Assembly: GCA_046046245.1 (NCBI GenBank)
Contig: JBJOKE010000017.1
Location: forward strand, 57,513-121,512
Origin: UBA4615 sp046046245
GTDB taxonomy: Bacteria; Pseudomonadota; Gammaproteobacteria; Burkholderiales; Burkholderiaceae_E
Reading direction: 5' to 3'
DNA length: 64,000 bases
The notes under the pieces were generated by a model, which was not told the DNA's origin, ran no database searches, and saw only the letters and a list, made by a program, of their open reading frames with translations. Position 1 is the stretch's first letter. Each line of letters begins with the position of its first letter. Position numbers and translations under genes: made by a program. Positions 8,312 through 15,930 of the stretch are shown piece by piece.

Positions 8312-8677
8312 ATGACCGTCCGTCGTCCGCAGCAGGCCGTCGTCCTCGTCGCGCTCGTGCTCGCCGCCGCGCCGCTCGCGGCCGTCGAGCGCGTCGATTC
8401 GACGCTGCCGAACGCGTCCACGCCCCCGGTGCGCGGCGAGCGCGTCCTGCAGACGCGGCCGCAGCGCGAGGCCTCCGAGGCCCGGCTCGCGAACGAGCTC
8501 GCGCGCGACGCGGAACTGCGGCGCCTGGCCGCCGCGCCGCTCGACCCGTGGGCCGCCGGCGGGTTCGCGCCCGGCTGGGTGCTGCCCGGCGTGCCGTGTC
8601 CGGTGCCCGGCTGTCCGCCGCGCCCGCTGCCTGCCCCCTACAAGCCGACGGTGCGGCCCGACCCGACGTCGCGCTGA
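8312..8677 (+). CDS. Secreted proline-rich hypothetical protein
   Basis: 121 residues. The ATG at 8312 gives a clear signal peptide (VRRPQQAVVLVALVLAAAPLAA). The rest is an Arg/Ala/Glu-rich helical segment (REASEARLANELARDAELRRL) followed by a proline-rich tail with two cysteines (GVPCPVPGCPPRPLPAP). No family recognised. It is followed, convergently, by the GntR regulator 17 bp away. An alternative start at 8243 would bury the signal peptide and is less likely. Confidence 0.5.
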   Translation: MTVRRPQQAVVLVALVLAAAPLAAVERVDSTLPNASTPPVRGERVLQTRPQREASEARLANELARDAELRRLAAAPLDPWAAGGFAPGWVLPGVPCPVPGCPPRPLPAPYKPTVRPDPTSR

Positions 8678-8694
8678 CCGCCCCGCGCCCGCGT

Positions 8695-9558
8695 TCAGCG
8701 GGTGTGCAGCACGAATCCCGCCGACAGCGTGTTGATCTGCGCACCGGTGGTCTCGGTGAGCACCGCGCCGCGCTCGGCGGGCATCGTCGCGGTCAGGTGC
8801 TGGACCGGACGGCCGTCGAGGTCGTGGATCAGCCGCACCAGCTTCAGCAGCGGCCCGCCGACCTCGGTGCCGAGGCGCGCGGCCTGTTCCGGGTCGGCCG
8901 CCTGGGCGCCGATCTCCTGCACGACGCGGCCGAAGGCCACGCCCTGCGCCATCAGGATCTCGTAGAGCGGCCGCCTGCGCAGCGCGCCCGCGGTGATGCC
9001 GCGGGCGAGCCGCGCCGGTACCCACGCATGCGTCAGCATCACCGCGGTCCCCTGCATGCTGCGGCAGCGCACGGCGTGCAGCGCGCGCTCGCCGGGCTCG
9101 AGCTCGAGCAGGGCCGCGATCTCGGGGGGCGCGACCGCGCGCTCCACGGCGATCACGGCGACCTCGGTCTCGGCCGCGTAGTCGCGCAGCCCGTCGACGA
9201 ACGAGAGGGTCGGCCGCGGACGCGCGGCGGGCACGCGGTCGCCGACGAAGGTTCCCAGCCCGTGCCGGCGCTCGACCAGCCCCTGGGCCTGCAGATCCGA
9301 CAGCGCGCGCCGCACGGTGATCCGCGAGACGCCGAAGGCCTCGCACAGCGCCTCCTCGGTGGGCAGTGCCGCGCCTGCGCCGGGATCGCCGCGGACGATG
9401 CGGTCGCGCAGCACGAGGAAGAGCTGCCGGTGCAGGGCCACGCCGTTGGCGCGCGGCCGCGGCGCGGCCGGCGCGCCCGCGGCGGCCGGCCGCGCGGTGG
9501 TTCCGCGGGCGGCGCGCAAGCGCGGGGAGGGGGGCGGGCCGATCTGCGAAGTCCGCAT
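8695..9558 (-). CDS. GntR family (HutC/UTRA) transcriptional regulator
   Basis: 287 residues. The winged HTH occupies about 45-105: LHRQLFLVLRDRIVRGD, then ALPTEEALCEAFGVSRITVRRAL with the recognition helix, and GLVERRHGLGTFV as the wing. It is followed by a UTRA ligand-binding domain (about 120-285) ending GAQINTLSAGFVL. The N-terminal ~40 residues are low-complexity Ala/Pro/Arg. It is divergent from the Bug/TauD/lyase/LeuCD-like operon, which it probably represses until a pathway acid binds the UTRA domain (inference from HutC-family behaviour). Confidence 0.9.
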   Translation of the reverse strand: MRTSQIGPPPSPRLRAARGTTARPAAAGAPAAPRPRANGVALHRQLFLVLRDRIVRGDPGAGAALPTEEALCEAFGVSRITVRRALSDLQAQGLVERRHGLGTFVGDRVPAARPRPTLSFVDGLRDYAAETEVAVIAVERAVAPPEIAALLELEPGERALHAVRCRSMQGTAVMLTHAWVPARLARGITAGALRRRPLYEILMAQGVAFGRVVQEIGAQAADPEQAARLGTEVGGPLLKLVRLIHDLDGRPVQHLTATMPAERGAVLTETTGAQINTLSAGFVLHTR

Positions 9559-9590
9559 TTGACAGGGTCCAGTCGTATGGTGAGTATAAC
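9559..9590 (+). promoter_or_regulatory. Possible promoter of the Bug/lyase operon
   Basis: The divergent gap between the GntR gene and the Bug gene contains a consensus-like -35 (TTGACA, 9559-9564) and an AT-rich TATAAC (9585-9590). The spacer of 20 nt is longer than ideal, so this is tentative. It is the only AT-rich patch in the gap and begins immediately beside the GntR start codon, a position where the regulator could act. Confidence 0.35.
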
Positions 9591-9676
9591 AACCGACCGC
9601 AGGCCCGGGCTCGGCCGTCCGGCCTGCGTGCCCGGCGCGGGCGGTGGCGCCCGCGGGACAGACAGGGAGACGCCCC

Positions 9677-10654
9677 ATGCACCCCATCCGCACGCTGCGC
9701 CGCACGACGCTCGCGCTTGCCGTCGGCGCGATCACCGCGGCGGCGCTGCCCGCCGCCCACGCCCAGGCCCCGTGGAAGCCCGACAGACCGGTCACCGTCG
9801 TCGTGCCCTACAGCCCCGGCGGCGGCACCGACGCGCTCGCGCGCCACGTGTCGAAGGAGCTCTCGCGGATCTGGGGCCAGCCGGTCAACGTGGAGAACAC
9901 GCCCGGGGCCGATGGCCTGATCGGCTCGCGCCGCGTCATCGACTCGAAGCCCGACGGCTACACGCTGCTGGTGCAGCTGCCCTCGCTGACGCTGAACCGC
10001 CACCTGCCCGGCTTCAAGGGCACCGACCCCGCTTCGCAGCTCGTGCCGATCTCGATCTTCGCGACGCTGTCGGGCGTGGTGGTCGTCAACAGCGCGTTGC
10101 CCGGCGCGACGATGGCCGAGGTGGTCCGGAACTGCCGGACGGCGACGCCGCCGTGCACCTACGGCACCACCGAGAACATCGCGCGGCTGCAGGGCCAGAT
10201 GCTGGCGGTCGACCTGCCGACGATGGTCGTCGTCAACTACAAGGGCGGCGGGCAGCTGATCACCGACCTCGTGGGCAACAGCGTGAACATGGCGCTGATG
10301 GGCTACACCGCGGTGATCCCCTACCAGCAGTCGGGCAAGCTGAGGATCGTGATGACCGCGGGCCGCAAGCGCTCGCCGGTGCTGCCCGACGTGCCCACCG
10401 CCGCCGAGTCGGGCTACCCGCAGCTCGAGGCCGAGACCTGGTACGGCCTCTTCGCGCCGCCCGGCACGCCGCAACCGGTGATCGACGGCGTCGCCACCGC
10501 GGTCCGCGAGGCGGTGCAGGCCGAGGCCTACCTCAAGTCGATCGCCGTCCTCGGCGCCGCCCCGGTGGGCAACACGCCCGCCGAGTTCGCCGCGCGCGTG
10601 CGCGAGGACGGCGAGCGCTTCGGCGACCTGGTGCGGCGCTTCCCCATCCAGTGA
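9677..10654 (+). CDS. Bug-type tripartite tricarboxylate transporter substrate-binding protein
   Basis: 325 residues. It has a signal peptide (about 1-30, cleaved after AAHAQA) and the Bug/TctC fold with its markers: RPVTVVVPYSPGGGTDALAR, ENTPGADGLIGSRRVIDSKPDGYTLL, VNYKGGGQLITDLVGNSVNM and LPDVPTAAESGYP. These periplasmic proteins bind carboxylates or amides and either feed a TctAB permease or act as sensors. No tctA/tctB is nearby, so it is an orphan. It heads an operon with a dioxygenase and lyase/hydratase genes, so its ligand is probably the substrate of that route. The ATG at 9677 directly precedes the signal peptide. Confidence 0.92.
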   Translation: MHPIRTLRRTTLALAVGAITAAALPAAHAQAPWKPDRPVTVVVPYSPGGGTDALARHVSKELSRIWGQPVNVENTPGADGLIGSRRVIDSKPDGYTLLVQLPSLTLNRHLPGFKGTDPASQLVPISIFATLSGVVVVNSALPGATMAEVVRNCRTATPPCTYGTTENIARLQGQMLAVDLPTMVVVNYKGGGQLITDLVGNSVNMALMGYTAVIPYQQSGKLRIVMTAGRKRSPVLPDVPTAAESGYPQLEAETWYGLFAPPGTPQPVIDGVATAVREAVQAEAYLKSIAVLGAAPVGNTPAEFAARVREDGERFGDLVRRFPIQ

Positions 10655-10670
10655 TCGCGGAGCCACGTCG

Positions 10671-11780
10671 ATGAGCGCCACCGCCTTCGCCGAGTCCGCG
10701 CGCCGCGCAGGCCGCGATGCGACCGCCTGGACCGCGGCCGACCTCGATCGCGACACCGGCTGGATCTTCCTGCTCGACGAGGCCGACCGCGCCGACCTCG
10801 TCGCCGGGCTGCACGCCGGCCGCCGCGACGGACGCGCGCTGTTCGACTACCGTCGCGCCGACTTCCCGTTCGCCGCGCGCACCGTCGCGCGCTTGCGGGC
10901 CGCGGTCGACGAGGCGCAGCACGGCCGGGGCGCGGCGCTGGTGAAGGGGCTGCCCCGCGACGCGCTGACCGCCGACGAGTTCGAGCTGCTGACCTGGGCG
11001 ATCGGGCTGCACCTGGGCGTCGCCCGTCCGCAGGACCGGCAGACCCGCTACATCAACGCGGTGAAGGACGTGGGCGTCGATTACCGCAGCCCGACCGGGC
11101 GCGGCTATTCGTCGCGCGCGGAGCTCGACTTCCACGTCGACGGCGGCGACGTCGTCCTGCTGTCCTGCTACAACCAGGCACCGGTGGGCGGGGACAGCCT
11201 GATCGCGAGCGCGGTCTCGGCCTGGCGGCAGCTGGCCCTCGAGCGACCCGACCTCGCCGAGGTGCTCGAGCGGCCCGTCCCCTTCAGCCGCCAGGGCGAA
11301 CAGCCCGAGGGCGAGGCGCCGTGGTTCTGGATCCCGGTGTTCGCGCGTACCGAGACCGACGTCTTCTGCATGTGGAACCGCAACCGCATCGTCAACGGGT
11401 TCAAGCTGCCCGACGCGCCCGCGTGCACGGCGATCCAGCAGGAGGCGATGGAGACGCTCGACGCGATCCTGCGCCGGCCCGAGTTCCTCTACTCGATGCG
11501 GCTCGAGCCCGGCGATCTGCAGATCCTGTCGAACTTCACCACGCTGCACTCGCGCACCGCGTTCGAGGACGACCCGGACCCGGCCCGCAAGCGCACGCTC
11601 TTCCGGCTCTGGCTGTCCACGCCCAACGGGCTGCGGCTGCCGCATGCCTGGACGGTGTTCTGGGACACCGAGGAGCCCGGCGTGGTCCGCGGCGGCTCGC
11701 GCGGCCACCACTACGACGAAACCTGCCGCGCGTTCGAGCGCCGGACCGCGCAGGACCTCGGCATGCGCACGCTCGCCTGA
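10671..11780 (+). CDS. TauD/TfdA-like Fe(II)/2-oxoglutarate dioxygenase
   Basis: 369 residues. The facial triad is visible: HVD within ELDFHVDGGDVVLL (first His and Asp) and a distal His in NFTTLHSRTAFED, followed by the 2-oxoglutarate-binding arginine in KRTLFRLWLS. Typical members hydroxylate an aliphatic carbon, often releasing sulfite, an aldehyde or a phenol. It lies 16 bp after the Bug gene and upstream of the lyase and hydro-lyase genes, so it probably activates the imported substrate for cleavage. The substrate is not identifiable from sequence. Confidence 0.85.
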   Translation: MSATAFAESARRAGRDATAWTAADLDRDTGWIFLLDEADRADLVAGLHAGRRDGRALFDYRRADFPFAARTVARLRAAVDEAQHGRGAALVKGLPRDALTADEFELLTWAIGLHLGVARPQDRQTRYINAVKDVGVDYRSPTGRGYSSRAELDFHVDGGDVVLLSCYNQAPVGGDSLIASAVSAWRQLALERPDLAEVLERPVPFSRQGEQPEGEAPWFWIPVFARTETDVFCMWNRNRIVNGFKLPDAPACTAIQQEAMETLDAILRRPEFLYSMRLEPGDLQILSNFTTLHSRTAFEDDPDPARKRTLFRLWLSTPNGLRLPHAWTVFWDTEEPGVVRGGSRGHHYDETCRAFERRTAQDLGMRTLA

Positions 11781-11789
11781 GCGGCGCGA

Positions 11790-11818
11790 CCCCATCCCCA
11801 TCCCCATCCCCATCCCAT
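11790..11818. repeat. Hexanucleotide tandem repeat (CCCCAT)4
   Basis: Four exact CCCCAT units (11790-11813) plus a partial fifth lie between the dioxygenase stop and the lyase start. They end just before the GAGGAGG Shine-Dalgarno at 11820-11826. The copy number could vary by slippage and alter mRNA spacing, but the repeat is not in a coding frame. No function is demonstrated. Confidence 0.7.
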
Positions 11819-11831
11819 CGAGGAGGCCCTC

Positions 11832-12746
11832 ATGTCGCAAGCCACCCATCTGCGCGCGCTGCTGCGCGCCGGCAAGCTGATCGTCGCGCCCGGTGCGGTC
11901 GACGGCATCACCGCCCGCGCGATCGACCGCGCCGGCTTTCCGGCCGCCTACATGACCGGCGCCGGCACCTCGGCCACGCTGGGCTACCCCGACTACGGGC
12001 TGACCACGATGACCGAGATGGTCGCCAACGCGAGCCGCATCGTGAACGCGATCTCGATCCCGCTGATCAGCGACGCCGACACCGGCTACGGCAACGAGCT
12101 CAACGTCTACCGGACCGTGCAGGAATTCGAGCGCGCGGGCGTCGCCGCGATCCACATCGAGGACCAGGTGTTCCCGAAGCGCTGCGGCCATCTCGACAAC
12201 AAGGAGGTGACCTCGCGCGAGGACTATGTCGCGAAGATCCGCGCGGCCGCCGCCGCCCGGCGCTCGAAGGACTTCACGATCATCGCGAGGACCGACTCGC
12301 GCGCGGTGCTCGGCTTCGAGGAGGCGATCGCGCGGGCCAACCTCGCGCTCGCAAACGGCGCGGACGTGGCCTTCGTCGAGGCGCCGCAGACGCTGGAGGA
12401 GGTCGCCGCGATCCCGCGCCGCGTGAACGGCCCCTGCCTGCTGAACGTGGTCCGCGCGGGCCGCACGCCCGAGATCCCGCTCGCCGAGGCCGAGCAGCTG
12501 GGCTATGCGATCGCGATCCTGCCCGGCGTGCTGCTGCTGGGCATCATCGAGGCCTGCGATGCGATCCTCGCCGACGTGAAGCGCCTGGGCACGCATCCGA
12601 CGTCGATGGGCAAGGCGTCGCCCGCGCAGATCTTCGCGCGCTTCGGCGCGGCCGAATGGGACGCGCGGCGGACCGAGTTCCGCGGCCCCATCGACGAGGC
12701 CGACGCGGTGACCGCCAAGGCCGACGCCGCCGTGCCGGCGAAGTGA
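11832..12746 (+). CDS. Isocitrate lyase/PEP mutase family C-C lyase
   Basis: 304 residues of the ICL/PEPM TIM-barrel superfamily. Visible: SDADTGYGN near residues 80-88 (Mg-binding), IHIEDQVFPKRCGH at about 107-120 with the catalytic-loop cysteine (Cys118) characteristic of lyases rather than mutases, and RTDSRAVLGFEEAI. Members include methylisocitrate lyase, 2,3-dimethylmalate lyase and oxaloacetate decarboxylase. Co-operonic LeuC/LeuD-like subunits suggest the lyase cleaves a substituted 2-hydroxy-dicarboxylate made by that hydro-lyase, releasing pyruvate plus a second acid, as in nicotinate-fermenting Eubacterium barkeri. That pairing is inference. Strong GAGGAGG ribosome site. Confidence 0.85.
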   Translation: MSQATHLRALLRAGKLIVAPGAVDGITARAIDRAGFPAAYMTGAGTSATLGYPDYGLTTMTEMVANASRIVNAISIPLISDADTGYGNELNVYRTVQEFERAGVAAIHIEDQVFPKRCGHLDNKEVTSREDYVAKIRAAAAARRSKDFTIIARTDSRAVLGFEEAIARANLALANGADVAFVEAPQTLEEVAAIPRRVNGPCLLNVVRAGRTPEIPLAEAEQLGYAIAILPGVLLLGIIEACDAILADVKRLGTHPTSMGKASPAQIFARFGAAEWDARRTEFRGPIDEADAVTAKADAAVPAK

Positions 12747-12762
12747 TCCGACGGAGCCCCCG

Positions 12763-14178
12763 ATGACCGGACCGCGCACGCTGTTCGACCGGATCTGGGA
12801 CGCGCACGTCGTCGTCGACCGCGGCGACGGCTGGCAGCTCCTCTACGTCGACCGCCACCTGATGCACGACGGCTCAGGGCCTGCCTTCGAGCGGCTGCGC
12901 GAGCGCGGCCTCGCCGTCCGCCGCCCCGACCTCGCGCTCGCCACCCCCGACCACTACACCTCCACCGCGAGCCGCGATACCGCGACCATCGCCGACCCGG
13001 TGCAGCGCGGCCACGTCGAGGGCATGCGCGCGCACACCGCGGCCGCCGGCGTGCGGCTCTTCTTCGGCGTCGACGACGCGCGACAGGGCATCGCGCACGT
13101 CGTGAGCCCGGAGCAGGGCTTCACGCAGCCGGGCATGACGCTCGTCTGCGGCGACTCGCACACCGCCACGCACGGTGCGCTCGGCGCGCTCGCGTTCGGC
13201 ATCGGCTCTTCCGAGGTCACGCACGTGATGGCCACGCAGTGCCTGTGGCAGCGCAAGCCCCGGGCGATGCGCGTGACGGTCGACGGCACGCTCGGCGCGG
13301 GCGTCACCGCCAAGGACGTGGTGCTCGCGATCATCGCGCGGATCGGTGCCGCGGGCGGCGTGGGCCACGTGATCGAGTACGCGGGCAGCGCGATCCGCGC
13401 GCTGTCGATCGAGGGGCGACTGACCGTCTGCAACATGTCGATCGAGGCCGGCGCGCGCGCCGGAATGGTCGCGCCCGACGACAGCACCTTCGCGTACCTG
13501 CACGGCCGCCCGCTCGCGCCGGCGGGCAGCGACTGGGACCGGGCGCTCGCGCGCTGGCGCGCGCTGCCCAGCGATGCGGACGCACGCTTCGACCGCGAGG
13601 TGTCGCTCGACGCCGCGTCGATCGAGCCGATGGTGACCTGGGGCACCAGCCCCGAGGATGCGGTACCGATCGGTGCCGTGATCCCCGACCCGGCCGGGGC
13701 GCCGGACGCCGCCAAGCGCGACGCGATGCGCGTCTCGCTCGACTACATGGGGCTGGTGCCCGGCACGCGGCTGCAGGACGTCGCGGTGGACCGGGTCTTC
13801 ATCGGCTCGTGCACCAACAGCCGCATCGAGGACCTGCGCGCGGCCGCCGCCGTCGCGCGCGGCCGCAAGGCGGTGGTCCCCGCCTGGGTCGTGCCCGGCT
13901 CCGGGCTGGTCAAGGCGCAGGCCGAGGCCGAGGGACTCGACCGCGTGTTCCGGGAGGCCGGCTTCGAGTGGCGCGAGCCCGGCTGCTCGATGTGCGTCGG
14001 CATGAACGGCGACACCGGGCTGCCCGGCCAGCGGATCGCATCGACCTCGAACCGCAACTTCATGGGCCGGCAGGGGCGCGGCGTGCGCACCCACCTGCTC
14101 GGGCCGGCGATGGCCGCGGCCGCGGCGGTCACCGGCCGCTTCACCGATGTCCGCCGCCTCGCGGCGCAGGGGGCCTGA
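12763..14178 (+). CDS. LeuC-like aconitase-family dehydratase, large subunit
   Basis: 471 residues, LeuC length. The [4Fe-4S] cysteines are present: GSCTNSR (Cys350) and CSMC (Cys408/Cys411). GDSHTATHGALGALAFGIG and ATQCLWQRKP are also family signatures. Two regions usually diagnostic for true isopropylmalate isomerase differ: the N-terminal DRHLxHE-type motif reads DRHLMHDGSGPAF, and the ATxDHN motif reads ATPDHYTST. This suggests a paralogue with another substrate (citraconate, dimethylmaleate or similar). It sits 16 bp after the lyase gene and 3 bp before the small subunit. No leuA or leuB is nearby, supporting a catabolic rather than leucine-biosynthetic role. Confidence 0.88.
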   Translation: MTGPRTLFDRIWDAHVVVDRGDGWQLLYVDRHLMHDGSGPAFERLRERGLAVRRPDLALATPDHYTSTASRDTATIADPVQRGHVEGMRAHTAAAGVRLFFGVDDARQGIAHVVSPEQGFTQPGMTLVCGDSHTATHGALGALAFGIGSSEVTHVMATQCLWQRKPRAMRVTVDGTLGAGVTAKDVVLAIIARIGAAGGVGHVIEYAGSAIRALSIEGRLTVCNMSIEAGARAGMVAPDDSTFAYLHGRPLAPAGSDWDRALARWRALPSDADARFDREVSLDAASIEPMVTWGTSPEDAVPIGAVIPDPAGAPDAAKRDAMRVSLDYMGLVPGTRLQDVAVDRVFIGSCTNSRIEDLRAAAAVARGRKAVVPAWVVPGSGLVKAQAEAEGLDRVFREAGFEWREPGCSMCVGMNGDTGLPGQRIASTSNRNFMGRQGRGVRTHLLGPAMAAAAAVTGRFTDVRRLAAQGA

Positions 14179-14181
14179 GGC

Positions 14182-14781
14182 ATGATGCCCTTCACCACGC
14201 TGACCGCGGTCGCGGTGCCGATCGACCTCGCCAACGTCGACACCGACCAGATCATCCCCGCGCGCTTCCTCGGCCGCAGTCGCGCCGAGCAGGTCGCCGG
14301 GATGTTCCACGACCTGCGCAACGATCCCGACGGACGGCCCCGTCCGGACTTCGTGCTCAACCGGCCCGAGTTCGCCGGCGCGCGGATCCTGGTGGCCGAC
14401 CGCAACTTCGCCTGCGGCTCGTCGCGGGAGAACGCGGTGACGACGATGGTCGACAACGGCTTGCGGGCCTTCGTCGCGCCGAGCTTCGGCGACATCTTCT
14501 TCGGCAACTGCTTCCAGAACGGCGTGCTGCCGATCCGGCTGCCCGAGGCGAGGGTCGCCGCGATCCGCGCGGCGCTGAACGCGAGGCCCGGTTCGACGAT
14601 GACCGTCGACCTCGCCGCGCAGACCGTCACCGGACCCGACGGCGCCGTCGACCGGTTCGAGGTCGATCCGTTCCGGCGCGATTGCCTGCTGAACGGCGTG
14701 GACGAGATCGGCCTGACGCTGACCTGCGCGGACCGGATCGCGGCCTTCGAGGCGCGGCGCGCGGCCGAGGCGGGCGCCTGA
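14182..14781 (+). CDS. LeuD-like aconitase-family dehydratase, small subunit
   Basis: 199 residues. The swivel domain is recognisable from PIDLANVDTDQIIPARFL at the N terminus, DRNFACGSSRENAVTTM (substrate-binding GSSRE loop), and FGDIFFGNCFQNGVLPIRL. It forms a heterodimer with the LeuC-like large subunit encoded 3 bp upstream, moving water across a substituted maleate/malate-type substrate. The length is close to LeuD (about 200 aa). It is the last gene of the GntR-flanked operon; about 200 bp without a clear gene follow. Confidence 0.88.
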   Translation: MMPFTTLTAVAVPIDLANVDTDQIIPARFLGRSRAEQVAGMFHDLRNDPDGRPRPDFVLNRPEFAGARILVADRNFACGSSRENAVTTMVDNGLRAFVAPSFGDIFFGNCFQNGVLPIRLPEARVAAIRAALNARPGSTMTVDLAAQTVTGPDGAVDRFEVDPFRRDCLLNGVDEIGLTLTCADRIAAFEARRAAEAGA

Positions 14782-14977
14782 TCCGCGGCGGGCGGCCGTC
14801 GCGGCCGCCTGCACCGGCGGGCGCCTGTGCGCAAGAGGCGTCGCGTCGGCTGTCGGCCGCGCGAGACGCCGGTCCCGCGGCGGTGTGGCGCGCATGCACA
14901 CGGTCGTCGGCACCGTGGCCCGAGCGGGGCGCGCGAGGCAGAATCGACGGCCCGATCGTGCGCTCGCCCGTACTCCG

Positions 14978-15862
14978 ATGCCCGCCCGCCTGCCGTCCCC
15001 GACACGTGTCCGCACACCGACCGCGGGCGAGCCGACCGTCCGCGTCGCGCCCTGTGTCGCGCTCCGCGACCCCGCACGGCGCGGCGCCTTCGCCGCGGCC
15101 GCATCCCTCGCCCTGGCGGTCGTGGCGCCGTCGTCCGCGCGAGCCGCACGCCCCGAGCTGCTGCAGGGCGACTGGGCGCTGGTGATCGACGGCGACAGCA
15201 CCGAGCGGATGCTGACGATCTCGATGCCGGTCGCGCTGTCCGGCGGCCTGCGCTTCGAGGCGGGCGTCTCCGAGGGCCGGCGCGCCCGCAGTGCCTCCGG
15301 CACGGTCCGCCAGGAGGCCGGCACGCCCGTGATGACCGTTCCGCTGGCCGCCCTCGGTCGCCTCACCCTGCGGCAGGCGGGCGTGGACCGCTGGGACGGG
15401 CAGCTGGTTGCGGCGAGCGGTGCGGTACGGCCCGCGCGCATCGTCCGCTATGCGCCCGAGGAGCCGCCGACGCTGCTGCTCGCCCGGCAGGCCGCGCTGC
15501 GGCCGGACAGCCGCGTGCGCGTCCTCTACTTCGGCGCCGACGACTGCGTCTACTGCCGCAGCTGGGAGGGCGCGTCGCGGCAGGAGGGCGCCTTCCTCGC
15601 GAGCGAGACGGCGCGGCGGGTCGAGCTGATCAAGGTCAAGCGCCCGCGTACCGTGCAGCCGCCCGGCATCGATGCGCTGCCGTCCGACCTGCAGGCGAGG
15701 GTGCCGGCCGAGCCCCGGCTCGCGAGCTTCCTGCGCGCGGCGCCGGGCTGGCTCGTGGTGGTCGACGAGGACGTCGTGCTGTCGCGGATGGGCCTGGGGG
15801 CGTGGTCGCGCGAGGTCGAGCCCTTCGTCGCGGCGCTGGCGCAGCGGCTGGGCAGCCACTGA
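14978..15862 (+). CDS. Exported protein with C-terminal thioredoxin-like fold
   Basis: 294 residues. An Arg-rich N terminus and a hydrophobic run (GAFAAAASLALAVVAPSSARA) indicate export, possibly with a long signal region. The middle (about 60-160) is beta-rich and unassigned. The C-terminal part carries a thioredoxin-type beta strand and CxxC (VLYFGADDCVYCRSWEG), then RVELIKVKRP and a GWLVVVDEDVVLSRMG strand. It may be a periplasmic thiol oxidoreductase or a redox-inactive relative: the cis-Pro loop is not obvious. The next gene, encoding a GH88 hydrolase, starts 68 bp downstream. Confidence 0.6.
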   Translation: MPARLPSPTRVRTPTAGEPTVRVAPCVALRDPARRGAFAAAASLALAVVAPSSARAARPELLQGDWALVIDGDSTERMLTISMPVALSGGLRFEAGVSEGRRARSASGTVRQEAGTPVMTVPLAALGRLTLRQAGVDRWDGQLVAASGAVRPARIVRYAPEEPPTLLLARQAALRPDSRVRVLYFGADDCVYCRSWEGASRQEGAFLASETARRVELIKVKRPRTVQPPGIDALPSDLQARVPAEPRLASFLRAAPGWLVVVDEDVVLSRMGLGAWSREVEPFVAALAQRLGSH

Positions 15863-15930
15863 GACGCGCCGTGCCCCCGGTGCCCTCGTGCCGGTGGACG
15901 CCGCCCGAGCCGTGTCCGCAGACGCCCGGC

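Noticed and set aside
6947..10756. 1269-codon minus-strand frame
   Set aside because: Spans the Old Yellow Enzyme, GntR and Bug genes in other frames; no recognisable domains. High GC removes stop codons.
12874..15441. 855-codon minus-strand frame over the LeuC/LeuD-like genes
   Set aside because: Antisense shadow of two confident genes.
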